Shown: positions 26,435 through 33,680 of the stretch, piece by piece
Layout of the letters: every line of letters begins with the position of its first letter
How positions within the stretch are numbered: the stretch's first letter is position 1
Assembly: GCF_900099895.1 (NCBI RefSeq)
Contig: NZ_FNDY01000001.1
Coordinates: 1 to 64,000 of the forward strand
Direction: 5' to 3'
DNA length: 64,000 bases
DNA from: Paenibacillus naphthalenovorans
GTDB taxonomy: Bacteria > Bacillota > Bacilli > Paenibacillales > NBRC-103111
Program-made: the position numbers and the translations under genes
The notes under the pieces: generated by a model
The model's input: the letters and a program-made list of their open reading frames with translations, nothing else
Told to the model about the DNA's origin: nothing
Database searches by the model: none

Positions 26435-27208
26435 ATGAAAACTGGAGTGCTGGGCTCTCACTTGGCCATCAACGACGTGAGCAAGCGGTTTGGCGACGTG
26501 AGGGTGCTGGAGAAGCTGAACCTGAACATCAAGTCCGGCGAATTTATCGCGATTGTGGGACGGAGCGGCTGCGGCAAGAGTACTCTGCTTCGTCTGGTGG
26601 CAGGTTTGGATGAGCCGACGGAAGGAACGCTGCTGCTGGATAAGAAGGAAATCACGGGTATTGATCCGGATACGAGGGTTCTGTTTCAGGACGCAAGGCT
26701 GCTGCCTTGGAAGAAAGTGCTGGAGAACGTTCGGATCGGTGTACGAGACGGAAATAAGGAGCGCGCTTTGGAGGCCCTCCGGATGGTAGGGCTGGAGGAT
26801 AAAGCGAACGAATGGCCGGGTGTGCTGTCAGGCGGGCAGCGCCAGAGAGTAGCGCTTGCGAGAGCGTTGGCGGGAAACCCGCGGCTGCTCCTTCTTGACG
26901 AACCGTTAGGGGCATTGGACGCGTTGACACGCATCGACATGCAGGATTTGATTGAGAAGCTGTGGCAAAAACAGCGGTTCTCTGCCATTCTTGTAACCCA
27001 CGACGTGAGCGAGGCGGTGGCGCTTGCCGATCGTGTTGTATTGATGAAAGACGGAGCCATCGCGCTCGATGTCGCCATTACGCTTCCTCGGCCGAGGGAG
27101 CGGGATAGCGGCTTCGCCTATTTTGAAAAGCTGATTTTGGACCGCGTTATGGAGCGTGATACGAGTTTGGAGCAAGAAACGCAGTTGAAGGTCTCGTATT
27201 CTATTTAA
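26435..27208 (+). CDS. ssuB: Aliphatic sulfonate ABC transporter ATPase SsuB
   Basis: A 257-residue ABC ATPase. Walker A is GRSGCGKS at residues 42-49, the Q-loop is in [10 protein letters not shown], the signature LSGGQRQRV lies near 131, Walker B is [13 protein letters not shown] near 150 and the switch His is in VTHDVSEAV. All are typical of the SsuB/TauB/NrtD group. ATG 26435 has AAGGAG seven bases upstream; the closer ATG at 26429 is too near that site. It completes the E-A-D-C-B set. A 158-base gap separates it from the unrecognised gene at 27367. Confidence 0.94.
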   Translation: MKTGVLGSHLAINDVSKRFGDVRVLEKLNLNIKSGEFIAIVGRSGCGKSTLLRLVAGLDEPTEGTLLLDKKEITGIDPDTRVLFQDARLLPWKKVLENVRIGVRDGNKERALEALRMVGLEDKANEWPGVLSGGQRQRVALARALAGNPRLLLLDEPLGALDALTRIDMQDLIEKLWQKQRFSAILVTHDVSEAVALADRVVLMKDGAIALDVAITLPRPRERDSGFAYFEKLILDRVMERDTSLEQETQLKVSYSI

Positions 27209-27366
27209 ATAAAGATAAATTCGAGGAGATGTGAGAGGATTCAGCTCAACGGCAGCATCGGGGAGATCCGATTCGGGCTGCGGCATTTCTCTAATTGGAA
27301 CCAATAAGGTGAAAAGCACGAAGCCGGTGTGAGAGATGTTGGGAATACTGGAAAAGGAGAAAATGA

Positions 27367-27747
27367 TTGCAAATGGTCCTTTTGAAAGAAGGGGAAGTGG
27401 ATGAGTACCCGCAGCAAACCGTAGTACGTATCTCGAATGAAAAGTTAACCATGCAGGTAATGGAGGAATCCCCGGTTAACTGGCCGGATCTGATGTTTAT
27501 GGGGTACTGCTGCGAGTCTTTCCAAATCAATCGGGGGATCTATAATACGGCGGAGATCTGGTTGTACCGCAGAGGCTTTACGGATATTCGGGCAAGAAGA
27601 ACCATACTGCTTCGTTTCTTTACTTTTGCCGTCAGCCGCGTTCAGAAGGATAGTAATAAGAAGTTTATCCGATTTGGCAGCGGAGGGTTGACGGAATGCC
27701 TGGAGGCGTTTATGCAAAGCGTATCGAACAAAGTAGGGCCATCATAA
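27367..27747 (+). CDS. Uncharacterised 126-residue protein at the end of the ssu operon
   Basis: I do not recognise this protein. It starts at TTG 27367, which lies seven bases after AGGAG (27355-27359); an ATG two codons later is further from the site. The sequence is a soluble alpha/beta-looking mix with a Cys-Cys pair (GYCCESFQ), an aromatic- and Arg-rich centre (IWLYRRGFTDIRARRTILLR) and no signal peptide, helix-turn-helix or known catalytic motif. It lies on the operon strand 158 bases after ssuB and before the terminator at 27800-27835. By position it may be a small accessory or regulatory factor for sulfonate use. The function is open. Confidence 0.6.
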   Translation: MQMVLLKEGEVDEYPQQTVVRISNEKLTMQVMEESPVNWPDLMFMGYCCESFQINRGIYNTAEIWLYRRGFTDIRARRTILLRFFTFAVSRVQKDSNKKFIRFGSGGLTECLEAFMQSVSNKVGPS

Positions 27748-27799
27748 GGAAGTAAAAGCTTAATGCTGCTGTATACAACCCGAATACGACCGGAAAACC

Positions 27800-27835
27800 G
27801 GAGGCGAACCACAGGAAGTGGAGAGCCTCCTTTTT
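27800..27835 (+). terminator. Terminator closing the ssu operon
   Basis: GGAGGC (27800-27805) pairs with GCCTCC (27825-27830), with an inner CCAC/GTGG stem, then TTTTT. Confidence 0.8.
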
Positions 27836-27902
27836 ATTTAGCCGACAATAGAGATTGTTCCATTTGCAGAATTTGGGAAGCATTATGATTTGACGAAAGG
27901 TC

Positions 27903-27960
27903 GGGGACACAACAAATATGCCGTTTTCGTGATAAAGCCATCAGCCACGGGCAGGTCCCC
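27903..27960 (+). other. Possible structured leader or operator upstream of sfnG
   Basis: GGGGAC (27903-27908) pairs with GTCCCC (27955-27960). Inside it TGCCG (27919-27923) pairs with CGGGCA (27948-27953) with a one-base bulge. The two helices are separated by ten bases on the left side and one on the right. The apical loop is A-rich and 24 bases long. It lies 37 bases before sfnG. I could not match it to a known riboswitch. A TTGACG at 27890-27895 could be a -35 box, but the matching -10 is poor. Confidence 0.4.
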
Positions 27961-27996
27961 TGTCTTTATAAAACATTTGCGGAAAGAGGGATTAGC

Positions 27997-29073
27997 ATGT
28001 CATTAAAATTCGCCTATTGGGTACCCAATGTAAGCGGAGGATTGGTCATTTCCAAGATTCCTCAAAAAACGGGCTGGACGTTTGAGGACAATGCGAGATA
28101 TGCCAAACAGGCGGAAGAAGCGGGCTTCGAATACGCATTGCTTCAGACCCGGTTTATCGCCAGTTATGGAGCCGAAAATCAATTGGAAGCCATTACTCTC
28201 GCATCGGCTTTGGCAGCCGTCACCACGAAACTGAAGCTGATTGCCGCCGTTCTTCCGGGGCTATGGCATCCAGGTCCGATCGCTAAGGCCATCTCCACGC
28301 TAGATGAAATCAGTAAAGGTCGTGCGGCGGTTAATGTCGTCAGCGGGTGGTTTAAGGGAGAATTTTACGGCTACGGGGAACCATGGCTGGATCATGACGA
28401 GCGTTACCGCCGATCCGAGGAGTTTATCAGGGTGCTGAAGCAATTATGGACGGAAGAGGAAACGAGCTTTCGGGGCGATTTTTACAGAATCAACGGGGCT
28501 CCTCTCAAACCGAAGCCCGAGGTCCTCCCGCCGGTGTTCCAGGGCGGTAATTCGTTCGCCGCGCGCCAAATGGCAGCCCGTGTTTCGGACTGGTATTTCA
28601 TGAACGGCAATACGGCAGACGGCTTCCGGAAACAAATCGCTGAAGTGAATCAGCTGGCCGCCGAACATCAGCGGAGGCTGAAATTCGGAGTCAATGCCTT
28701 TGTCATTGTAAGGGATACGGAGGAAGAAGCGCAGCGAGTGCTGCGGGATATTATCCGTTACGCGGATGAAGAAGCGGTAGAAGGATTTCGGAGTCAGGTC
28801 CAATTCGCCGGCAAGGCTTCTCCTGAAAGGGAGGGAATGTGGGCAAACTCTAATTTTGACGATTTGGTACAATATAACGACGGTTTTAAGACAGGCTTGA
28901 TCGGAACGGCCGAACAGGTTGCAGACCGCATCATTGAGCTGAAAAAAATTGGTGTCAACCTCATCCTTACCGGGTTCTTGCATTACGATGAAGATATTCG
29001 TATTTTTGGAGAGAAGGTCATTCCGCTTGTCAGAGCAAAGGAAGCCGCACTTCTGAGCGCTGCTGCTCAATAA
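27997..29073 (+). CDS. sfnG: FMNH2-dependent dimethylsulfone monooxygenase SfnG
   Basis: A 358-residue luciferase-like flavin monooxygenase. The N-terminus MSLKFAYWVPNVSGGLVISK and the blocks AVNVVSGWFKGEFYG and WLDHDERYRRSEEFIR are nearly the same as in Pseudomonas SfnG, which turns dimethylsulfone into methanesulfinate. GAGGGATT precedes the ATG. It is followed 21 bases later by a DszC/SfnC-like flavoprotein. Together with the adjacent ssu operon, whose reductase SsuE can provide FMNH2, it extends sulfur scavenging to dimethylsulfone. The regulator SfnR of Pseudomonas is not present here. Confidence 0.9.
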   Translation: MSLKFAYWVPNVSGGLVISKIPQKTGWTFEDNARYAKQAEEAGFEYALLQTRFIASYGAENQLEAITLASALAAVTTKLKLIAAVLPGLWHPGPIAKAISTLDEISKGRAAVNVVSGWFKGEFYGYGEPWLDHDERYRRSEEFIRVLKQLWTEEETSFRGDFYRINGAPLKPKPEVLPPVFQGGNSFAARQMAARVSDWYFMNGNTADGFRKQIAEVNQLAAEHQRRLKFGVNAFVIVRDTEEEAQRVLRDIIRYADEEAVEGFRSQVQFAGKASPEREGMWANSNFDDLVQYNDGFKTGLIGTAEQVADRIIELKKIGVNLILTGFLHYDEDIRIFGEKVIPLVRAKEAALLSAAAQ

Positions 29074-29094
29074 TACAATCAAGGAGAGGAGTGA

Positions 29095-30306
29095 ATGGAG
29101 TTGAGTATTCAAGCCAATACCTTGGATCAGAGATTCGATTATGATACGATTCGTAGACAAATCCGTGAATTCGTCGAGACGGACATCAAACCGAGAGCGG
29201 AAACGATCGATCGGGAAGGGGCTTTTCCCAGAGAGAACCTTCTGGCGCTTGCGGAAGCGGGTTGGAACAGTGTGTTAATCCCTGAGCAATGGGGTGGTCA
29301 GGGACTTGATCACGTGGCCTTCGCCATTGCTACGGAAGAAATCGCAAAAGGGTGTGCGTCAACGTCACTTGTATATGTAATGCATGTAGGCGCGGTGCAG
29401 ACGATCGTTTTATACGGGAACGACGACCAAAAGGAAAGATGGTTGAAGCCCGTTCGCCAGGGAAGGATCGGAACGTATTCGACAAGCGAAAAAGCTTCCG
29501 GGGGCCACTGGTGGTATAATTTCAGCGAAGCCGCCCGTGATGGAGAGGACTACATTATAAACGCTGAAAAATCGTTCACAACAAGCGCGGGTCAAGCCGA
29601 TTTCTACATCTTCCAAACCAAATCCCCCGGCGCGCAAACGCCGACGGACGTCAGCTTTTTTATCGTGGACGGCAAGCTTCCGGGAATCAACGCCGGCGTT
29701 TGGGACGCATTGGGGGTTAGAGGAAACCACAGCGGTCCGATAAAATACGACGGCGTCCGGATTCGCCCGGAAGATAAACTGGGCTTGGAGGGACAAGGTC
29801 GCGAAATTTTGGAAAGCGGCGTTTCACCCGTTTACCTCATAGGCCTCGGTTCGACGTGGTTGGGGGTAGCTGAGGCTGCGTTGGAATCGGCTGTTGACTA
29901 TGTGAAAGCAATGGTGCATCGTGATTTTAATAAAAGACTGGCGGATTACCAAGTCATTCGCCAGCAACTTGCCGAGGTCAAGGTATTAATTGAAAGTTTG
30001 AAGCCGTGGCAGCTTTCCCTGGCTAAACAATTAGACGCACTTCAAGCACAAGGGCGGCAGCAGGTTGAACTGCTTCTGCCGCTGGTCGAATTTAAAATTC
30101 ATGCGGCCGAGGTTGCGAACAAAGCGGCGAAAGCGGCGTTGGACGTAACCGGCGGCTATGGTTACAAACGAGGCATATTTGAAAGACTTTACCGCGATGC
30201 CAGGGCGGGGATTGCCATGGGACCATCGAATAATATTGCTCGCGAATGGATTGGAAAAGCTCTGGTAGGATTGCCTCTCGAATTGTGGTACGAGGGAGGG
30301 GATTAA
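29095..30306 (+). CDS. Acyl-CoA-dehydrogenase-fold flavoprotein, DszC/SfnC-like monooxygenase
   Basis: A 403-residue protein with the three-domain acyl-CoA dehydrogenase fold (N-terminal helices 1-120, middle beta domain 125-230, C-terminal helices 240-400; blocks YSTSEKASGG and VTGGYGYKRG). In true acyl-CoA dehydrogenases the catalytic Glu lies in YEGTxEIQR near the C-terminus. The aligned block here is MGPSNNIAR, with Gly in place of Glu, so it is probably an oxygenase of the DszC/SfnC type that uses reduced flavin. AAGGAGAGG precedes ATG 29095. The pairing with sfnG suggests action on organosulfur compounds. This role is inferred from family and context. Confidence 0.78.
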   Translation: MELSIQANTLDQRFDYDTIRRQIREFVETDIKPRAETIDREGAFPRENLLALAEAGWNSVLIPEQWGGQGLDHVAFAIATEEIAKGCASTSLVYVMHVGAVQTIVLYGNDDQKERWLKPVRQGRIGTYSTSEKASGGHWWYNFSEAARDGEDYIINAEKSFTTSAGQADFYIFQTKSPGAQTPTDVSFFIVDGKLPGINAGVWDALGVRGNHSGPIKYDGVRIRPEDKLGLEGQGREILESGVSPVYLIGLGSTWLGVAEAALESAVDYVKAMVHRDFNKRLADYQVIRQQLAEVKVLIESLKPWQLSLAKQLDALQAQGRQQVELLLPLVEFKIHAAEVANKAAKAALDVTGGYGYKRGIFERLYRDARAGIAMGPSNNIAREWIGKALVGLPLELWYEGGD

Positions 30307-30309
30307 CGT

Positions 30310-30828
30310 TCAATAAACCGTGCTCGATTGAATCATTCTTTCATGTATCATTGCTGCAAGCGCATCAATATAATCAGCGGAATCGTTCAGAAATTCGGTG
30401 GAAACAAACTCCAATCCGCAAGCTTCCGCTTTAAGCCGGCTATTGATGCTGCAATCGAATATCGCCTCGACATTTTCCGTTAAAGATAACAAGTCGCAGA
30501 CGACAATAGCTTTGCCGCCTTCCTGTGCCACTTCCTCCATCCTGTCAAACACATCCGGTTTCAGCCATGTCTGGGGTGCAGGACCTGCGCTTCGATAGGC
30601 AAGCATCCAATGTTGGCAGGTTGCTTGATCTGCTACGGCCTTAGCCAGTTCAGAGAATGCTTGAATAAATTCGATATTTGCTTGCGGTGAACCAGGCTGA
30701 CTGTGCGCAGTAAACAAAACGGTTGCCTTTGAACGGTTCGTCGATGATAGCCATTGATGGGCCGTTCGAAGGCGAAGGCTGATCGCTTCCACCAGACTTG
30801 GAAACAGGTGCCAATCATTTACGGTCAT
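30310..30828 (-). pseudogene. C-terminal half of a ferrochelatase-like protein (HemH/CpfC)
   Basis: About 172 residues on the minus strand match the C-terminal half of ferrochelatases: WHLFPSLVEAISLRLR, LFTAHSQPGS (usual FTAHSLP), WMLAYRSAGPAPQTWLKPDV, KAIVVCDLLSLTENVEAIFD and LNDSADYIDALA. The metal-site Glu in NVEAIFD is kept. The N-terminal half, about 140 residues, is missing: upstream of about 30828 the same frame reads antisense to the sodA remnant. The family is about 310 residues, so the gene is truncated by a rearrangement. The open frame is not otherwise damaged, so the event may be recent. A functional ferrochelatase is expected elsewhere. Confidence 0.75.
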
Positions 30829-31070
30829 AGCTTGTATTGGTCGGTCATGAGTCCGACCGGCGGCGGGAAGCCTTACGGCAATATTGCGAAGGGGATTGAA
30901 AAGCATTACGGCAGCTTTGAACAGGTGAAATGCCGATTCTGGTCGTCGATGTATGGGAGCATGCCTATTATTTGCAATATCAGAACAAAAGGCCGGATTT
31001 TTTATCATCATGGTGGAATGTAGTCAACTGGGAGGAAGTCAATCGCCGCTATAACGAAGCGATCCGTTAA
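30823..31070 (+). pseudogene. sodA: Manganese superoxide dismutase remnant with internal deletion
   Basis: Two pieces of Mn/Fe superoxide dismutase are present. The first (30823-30930) reads GHSLYWSVMSPTGGGKPYGN and then ends GSFEQVK. The second, in another frame (about 30931-31070), reads [20 protein letters not shown], then [20 protein letters not shown] and a stop. The metal ligands Asp and His of DVWEH are kept. The N-terminal 75 or so residues and about 40 residues between the pieces (the GSGWAWL region) are missing. The left end abuts the ferrochelatase fragment on the other strand at about 30820. The original terminator still follows at 31084. Confidence 0.85.
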
Positions 31071-31083
31071 TCGTCATAACCTA

Positions 31084-31124
31084 AACTTTGCAAAAGCGGC
31101 AAGCTGCTTTTTGCAAAGTTTTTT
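31084..31124 (+). terminator. Terminator after the sodA remnant
   Basis: A twelve-base perfect stem AACTTTGCAAAA/TTTTGCAAAGTT (31084-31095 and 31109-31120), then TTTT. Confidence 0.9.
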
Positions 31125-31165
31125 AGCTTTAAACGTTTGATCTTGCTATGGAAGGGAGGATATCC

Positions 31166-31579
31166 ATGAACGAACGCGCGGCTCCTCCTTTACGGGAACC
31201 ATCGACAAGGTGGGAAATTTTGATGCTGCTCAAGAAGCACGGTTCAGTAAGTGTCCAGGAAATGTCGGACTATCTGGGGTTAACGGGAATGGCCATTCGC
31301 CGGCATCTCAATGCTTTGCAAAAGGAGAAGTATATCCGGACCTCCAACGTACGTCATCGTACCGGAAGACCGTTGTTCGTAGATGGTCTTTCGGTTTTTG
31401 CCGAACCGTTGTTTCCGAATCAATACGATGTACTTGCCACGGAATTGATGGATGAGCTCCATGACATGTTCGATGATTCGTTTGTCGGCAAACTATTTGA
31501 GCGGAGAATGAAATCTCATAACCTCGTGATCCGTAAGAGAATCGAGAGCTTTTACACTCGGTTCTTTTTCTTTTGTTGA
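31166..31579 (+). pseudogene. Truncated helix-turn-helix regulator (DeoR/SufR-like)
   Basis: The frame gives 137 residues. Residues 15-70 are a winged helix (RWEILMLLKKHGSVSVQEMS, DYLGLTGMAIRRHLNALQKE) followed by the wing RTGRPLFVDGL, like the SufR/YfmP-type ArsR-DeoR regulators of 210-240 residues. Homologues continue after FERR with a coiled and Cys-containing C-terminal region. Here the reading changes after LFERR to a basic, Phe-rich tail (RFFFFC) and stops, which suggests a frameshift or deletion. The start ATG 31166 has GGGAGG six bases upstream. DNA binding might survive, but effector sensing is probably lost. Confidence 0.65.
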
Positions 31580-31724
31580 ATCTTGCGCTCATCCGGTATG
31601 GTCAGAATTTGCTTTACAATATAGCATTTTAATTTTATTGTGAAGATAGACGATAAAAAAAGGAAGAGCAGGAAATCGTTCAGTTTTGAATAATCCAGTC
31701 GAACAATAGAAATGAGTGGATCAC

Positions 31725-32624
31725 ATGAACCAAAAAGTGGTGTTAGCTGGCGGGACGGGGTTTATCGGAAAATATTTGGAGAGAAAATTTTTGGAACTGG
31801 GATATGAAGTGAAGATCATTTCCAGACAAGACCATCATATCTCATGGAACGATCATGCAGGAATAGCAGATGCTTTGGAAGCTTCCGGGATGCTGATTAA
31901 TCTTGCGGGGAAGTCCGTCAACTGCCGCTACAACTCTAGAAATAAGGAAGAGATCCTGCAATCGAGAACAGAGACTACCCGCATACTTGGAAATGCCATC
32001 TTGGAATGCAAAAACCCTCCTTCGTTATGGATCAATTCCAGTACGGCTACGATTTATCGACATGCGGAAGACCGGCCGATGACCGAGGATCATGGTGAAA
32101 TCGGATCAGGGTTCTCCGTTGATGTAGCCAAAGCATGGGAGAACGCATTCTTTTCTTTTCAATTACCCCAAACCAGACAAGCGGCCTTAAGAATAGCCAT
32201 TGTATTAGGGGAGAGCGGGGGAGTTATCCATCCGATCCGAAACCTGGTCCGATTCGGACTTGGAGGTGCCCAGGGTTCGGGAAATCAAATGTTTAGTTGG
32301 ATTCATATCGAGGATTTATATCGTATTATTCTCTTTCTTAGAGATAAAGAAGAACTGAGCGGGGTGTTCAATTGTTCATCGCCTCATCCTGTCACCAATC
32401 GTGAGCTCATGCATCAATTCCGTAAAGCGATGAATATGAGAATAGGACTGCCATCCCCCCAATGGCTGCTTGAAATAGGTGCCTATGTCATAAAAACGGA
32501 AACCGAATTGGTTTTGAAAAGCCGTTGGGTTATTCCCGAGAGGCTGGAGAGAGAAGGATTTACGTTCAAATTCGATACATTGGATAAGGCGCTTGAAGAT
32601 ATTTTACATAGGTCGCATTCGTAA
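31725..32624 (+). CDS. TIGR01777-type NAD-dependent epimerase-like protein
   Basis: A 299-residue extended-SDR protein. The Rossmann start VVLAGGTGFIGKYLERKF, the NLAGKSVNCRYN block and INSSTATIYRHAEDRP are the signatures of the YfcH/SulA-like TIGR01777 group. The Tyr of the usual YxxxK motif is not clearly placed, as in much of this group, and substrates are unknown. The C-terminal DUF1731-like part (about 245-295, RWVIPERLEREGFTFKF) is present. ATG 31725 is used; a GTG at 31716 is an alternative and no strong ribosome binding site is seen. The neighbouring membrane protein starts 42 bases downstream and may be co-transcribed. Confidence 0.85.
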   Translation: MNQKVVLAGGTGFIGKYLERKFLELGYEVKIISRQDHHISWNDHAGIADALEASGMLINLAGKSVNCRYNSRNKEEILQSRTETTRILGNAILECKNPPSLWINSSTATIYRHAEDRPMTEDHGEIGSGFSVDVAKAWENAFFSFQLPQTRQAALRIAIVLGESGGVIHPIRNLVRFGLGGAQGSGNQMFSWIHIEDLYRIILFLRDKEELSGVFNCSSPHPVTNRELMHQFRKAMNMRIGLPSPQWLLEIGAYVIKTETELVLKSRWVIPERLEREGFTFKFDTLDKALEDILHRSHS

Positions 32625-32666
32625 AAGGCCTGCCTGTCCAACCGGCTGCTGCATTCTATAAAGTAG

Positions 32667-33482
32667 GTGAACGAACTGTTCAGCTTAACGATCATGAAAA
32701 TCGTGATTTCCGTTCTCATCGTATTTGGATTGGCGGAGATTTCCAAAAGAGCAAATCCTCATCTGGCCGGGATGATCTCTGGGATTCCATTGGGTACGGG
32801 ACTCTCCATATATTTTATTTCTTTGGAGCAGGGGATTGATTTTACGATTCGCGGGATACCTTGGGGGATTGCCGGGTTAGCTGCCGCTCTTGTGTTTTGT
32901 TTCGTTTATCTTGTCATATCCGGAAGTCTTGCATTGAATTGGAAAGGAACCGTTATTTTCTTATCATCCACGGGTGGTATTTTTGCCTTTTTATTGTCAG
33001 GTTATTTTATTTATTCATTGGAAGTAAACGTGGCATCGGCTTCTTTTATATTTTTAGCGGTATTCATGTTAAATCTGATCCTGATGAAGAAACTGGTCCG
33101 CCAGCAGGGGAAGGGTTCGGGAACCAAAAGCACGGGAATGCAGTATTTCATCAGAGGTATAACGGTTGGAGTGATTTTAATCCTGATCACCGGAACGGCC
33201 TCTATGGTCGGCAGCAAATGGGCCAATATTTTAAGTTCATTTCCCTCTACCCTTTTTCCGCTCATTGTCGTACTGCATTACGAAGACGATCATCGGCTTT
33301 TTCCATACGTCATTTATGGATATTCGTATAGTATAACAGCGTTATTTATATTCTATATCGCTTATTTGTTCGTTGTTCCCATCTATGGACTTCATGCGGG
33401 TTATATTTTGATTTATGCCATTTGTGCCGTGTATCTCTATTTGCTCCAAAAATTACGAATGCGTTTCGGATCCGCTCGTTGA
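32667..33482 (+). CDS. Polytopic membrane protein of unknown function
   Basis: A 271-residue protein with about eight or nine transmembrane helices. The N-terminal half contains HLAGMISGIPLGTGLSIYF and the C-terminal half ILSSFPSTLFPLIVVLHY. These two related Gly/Ser-Pro segments in helices suggest an inverted-repeat transporter fold (EamA- or GntP-like), but I cannot assign a family. The GTG start at 32667 lacks a good ribosome binding site, so translation may depend on the epimerase gene 42 bases upstream. It is followed by a probable terminator at 33541 and the Fur-controlled island. Confidence 0.65.
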   Translation: MNELFSLTIMKIVISVLIVFGLAEISKRANPHLAGMISGIPLGTGLSIYFISLEQGIDFTIRGIPWGIAGLAAALVFCFVYLVISGSLALNWKGTVIFLSSTGGIFAFLLSGYFIYSLEVNVASASFIFLAVFMLNLILMKKLVRQQGKGSGTKSTGMQYFIRGITVGVILILITGTASMVGSKWANILSSFPSTLFPLIVVLHYEDDHRLFPYVIYGYSYSITALFIFYIAYLFVVPIYGLHAGYILIYAICAVYLYLLQKLRMRFGSAR

Positions 33483-33540
33483 GGAGAGCGGCTTTCTCGT
33501 ATACAAACGAGGAGGATGCTAAATGGCTTTTCCGCATCGG

Positions 33541-33573
33541 CTCTGGCCTATTGCCAGGGTCTTTTGTTGTTTC
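33541..33573 (+). terminator. Probable terminator before the iron island
   Basis: CTCTGGC (33541-33547) pairs with GCCAGGG (33553-33559, one G-T), loop of five, followed by TCTTTTGTTGTTT. Confidence 0.55.
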
Positions 33574-33612
33574 CATTCCTTTAACGACCGATGCCGCAGG
33601 TAAATTATAATT

Positions 33613-33631
33613 GATAATGAGAATCGTTATT
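33613..33631. promoter_or_regulatory. Fur box 1
   Basis: GATAATGAGAATCGTTATT matches the 19-base Fur consensus GATAATGATAATCATTATC at 16 positions. It lies about 50 bases before the AraC-lipoprotein gene. Confidence 0.85.
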
Positions 33632-33680
33632 AATATAATAAACTTATCCGAAAAAGGTAATGAATTCAAAAAAATAACAG

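Noticed and set aside
30829..31011. N-terminal extension of the ferrochelatase-like frame on the minus strand
   Set aside because: This part is antisense to the recognisable sodA remnant and shows no ferrochelatase similarity.
33523..33603. 26-codon frame with a good AGGAGG, between the membrane protein and Fur box 1
   Set aside because: It overlaps the probable terminator hairpin, and the peptide is Arg/Cys/Phe-rich without a motif; a chance frame is more likely.
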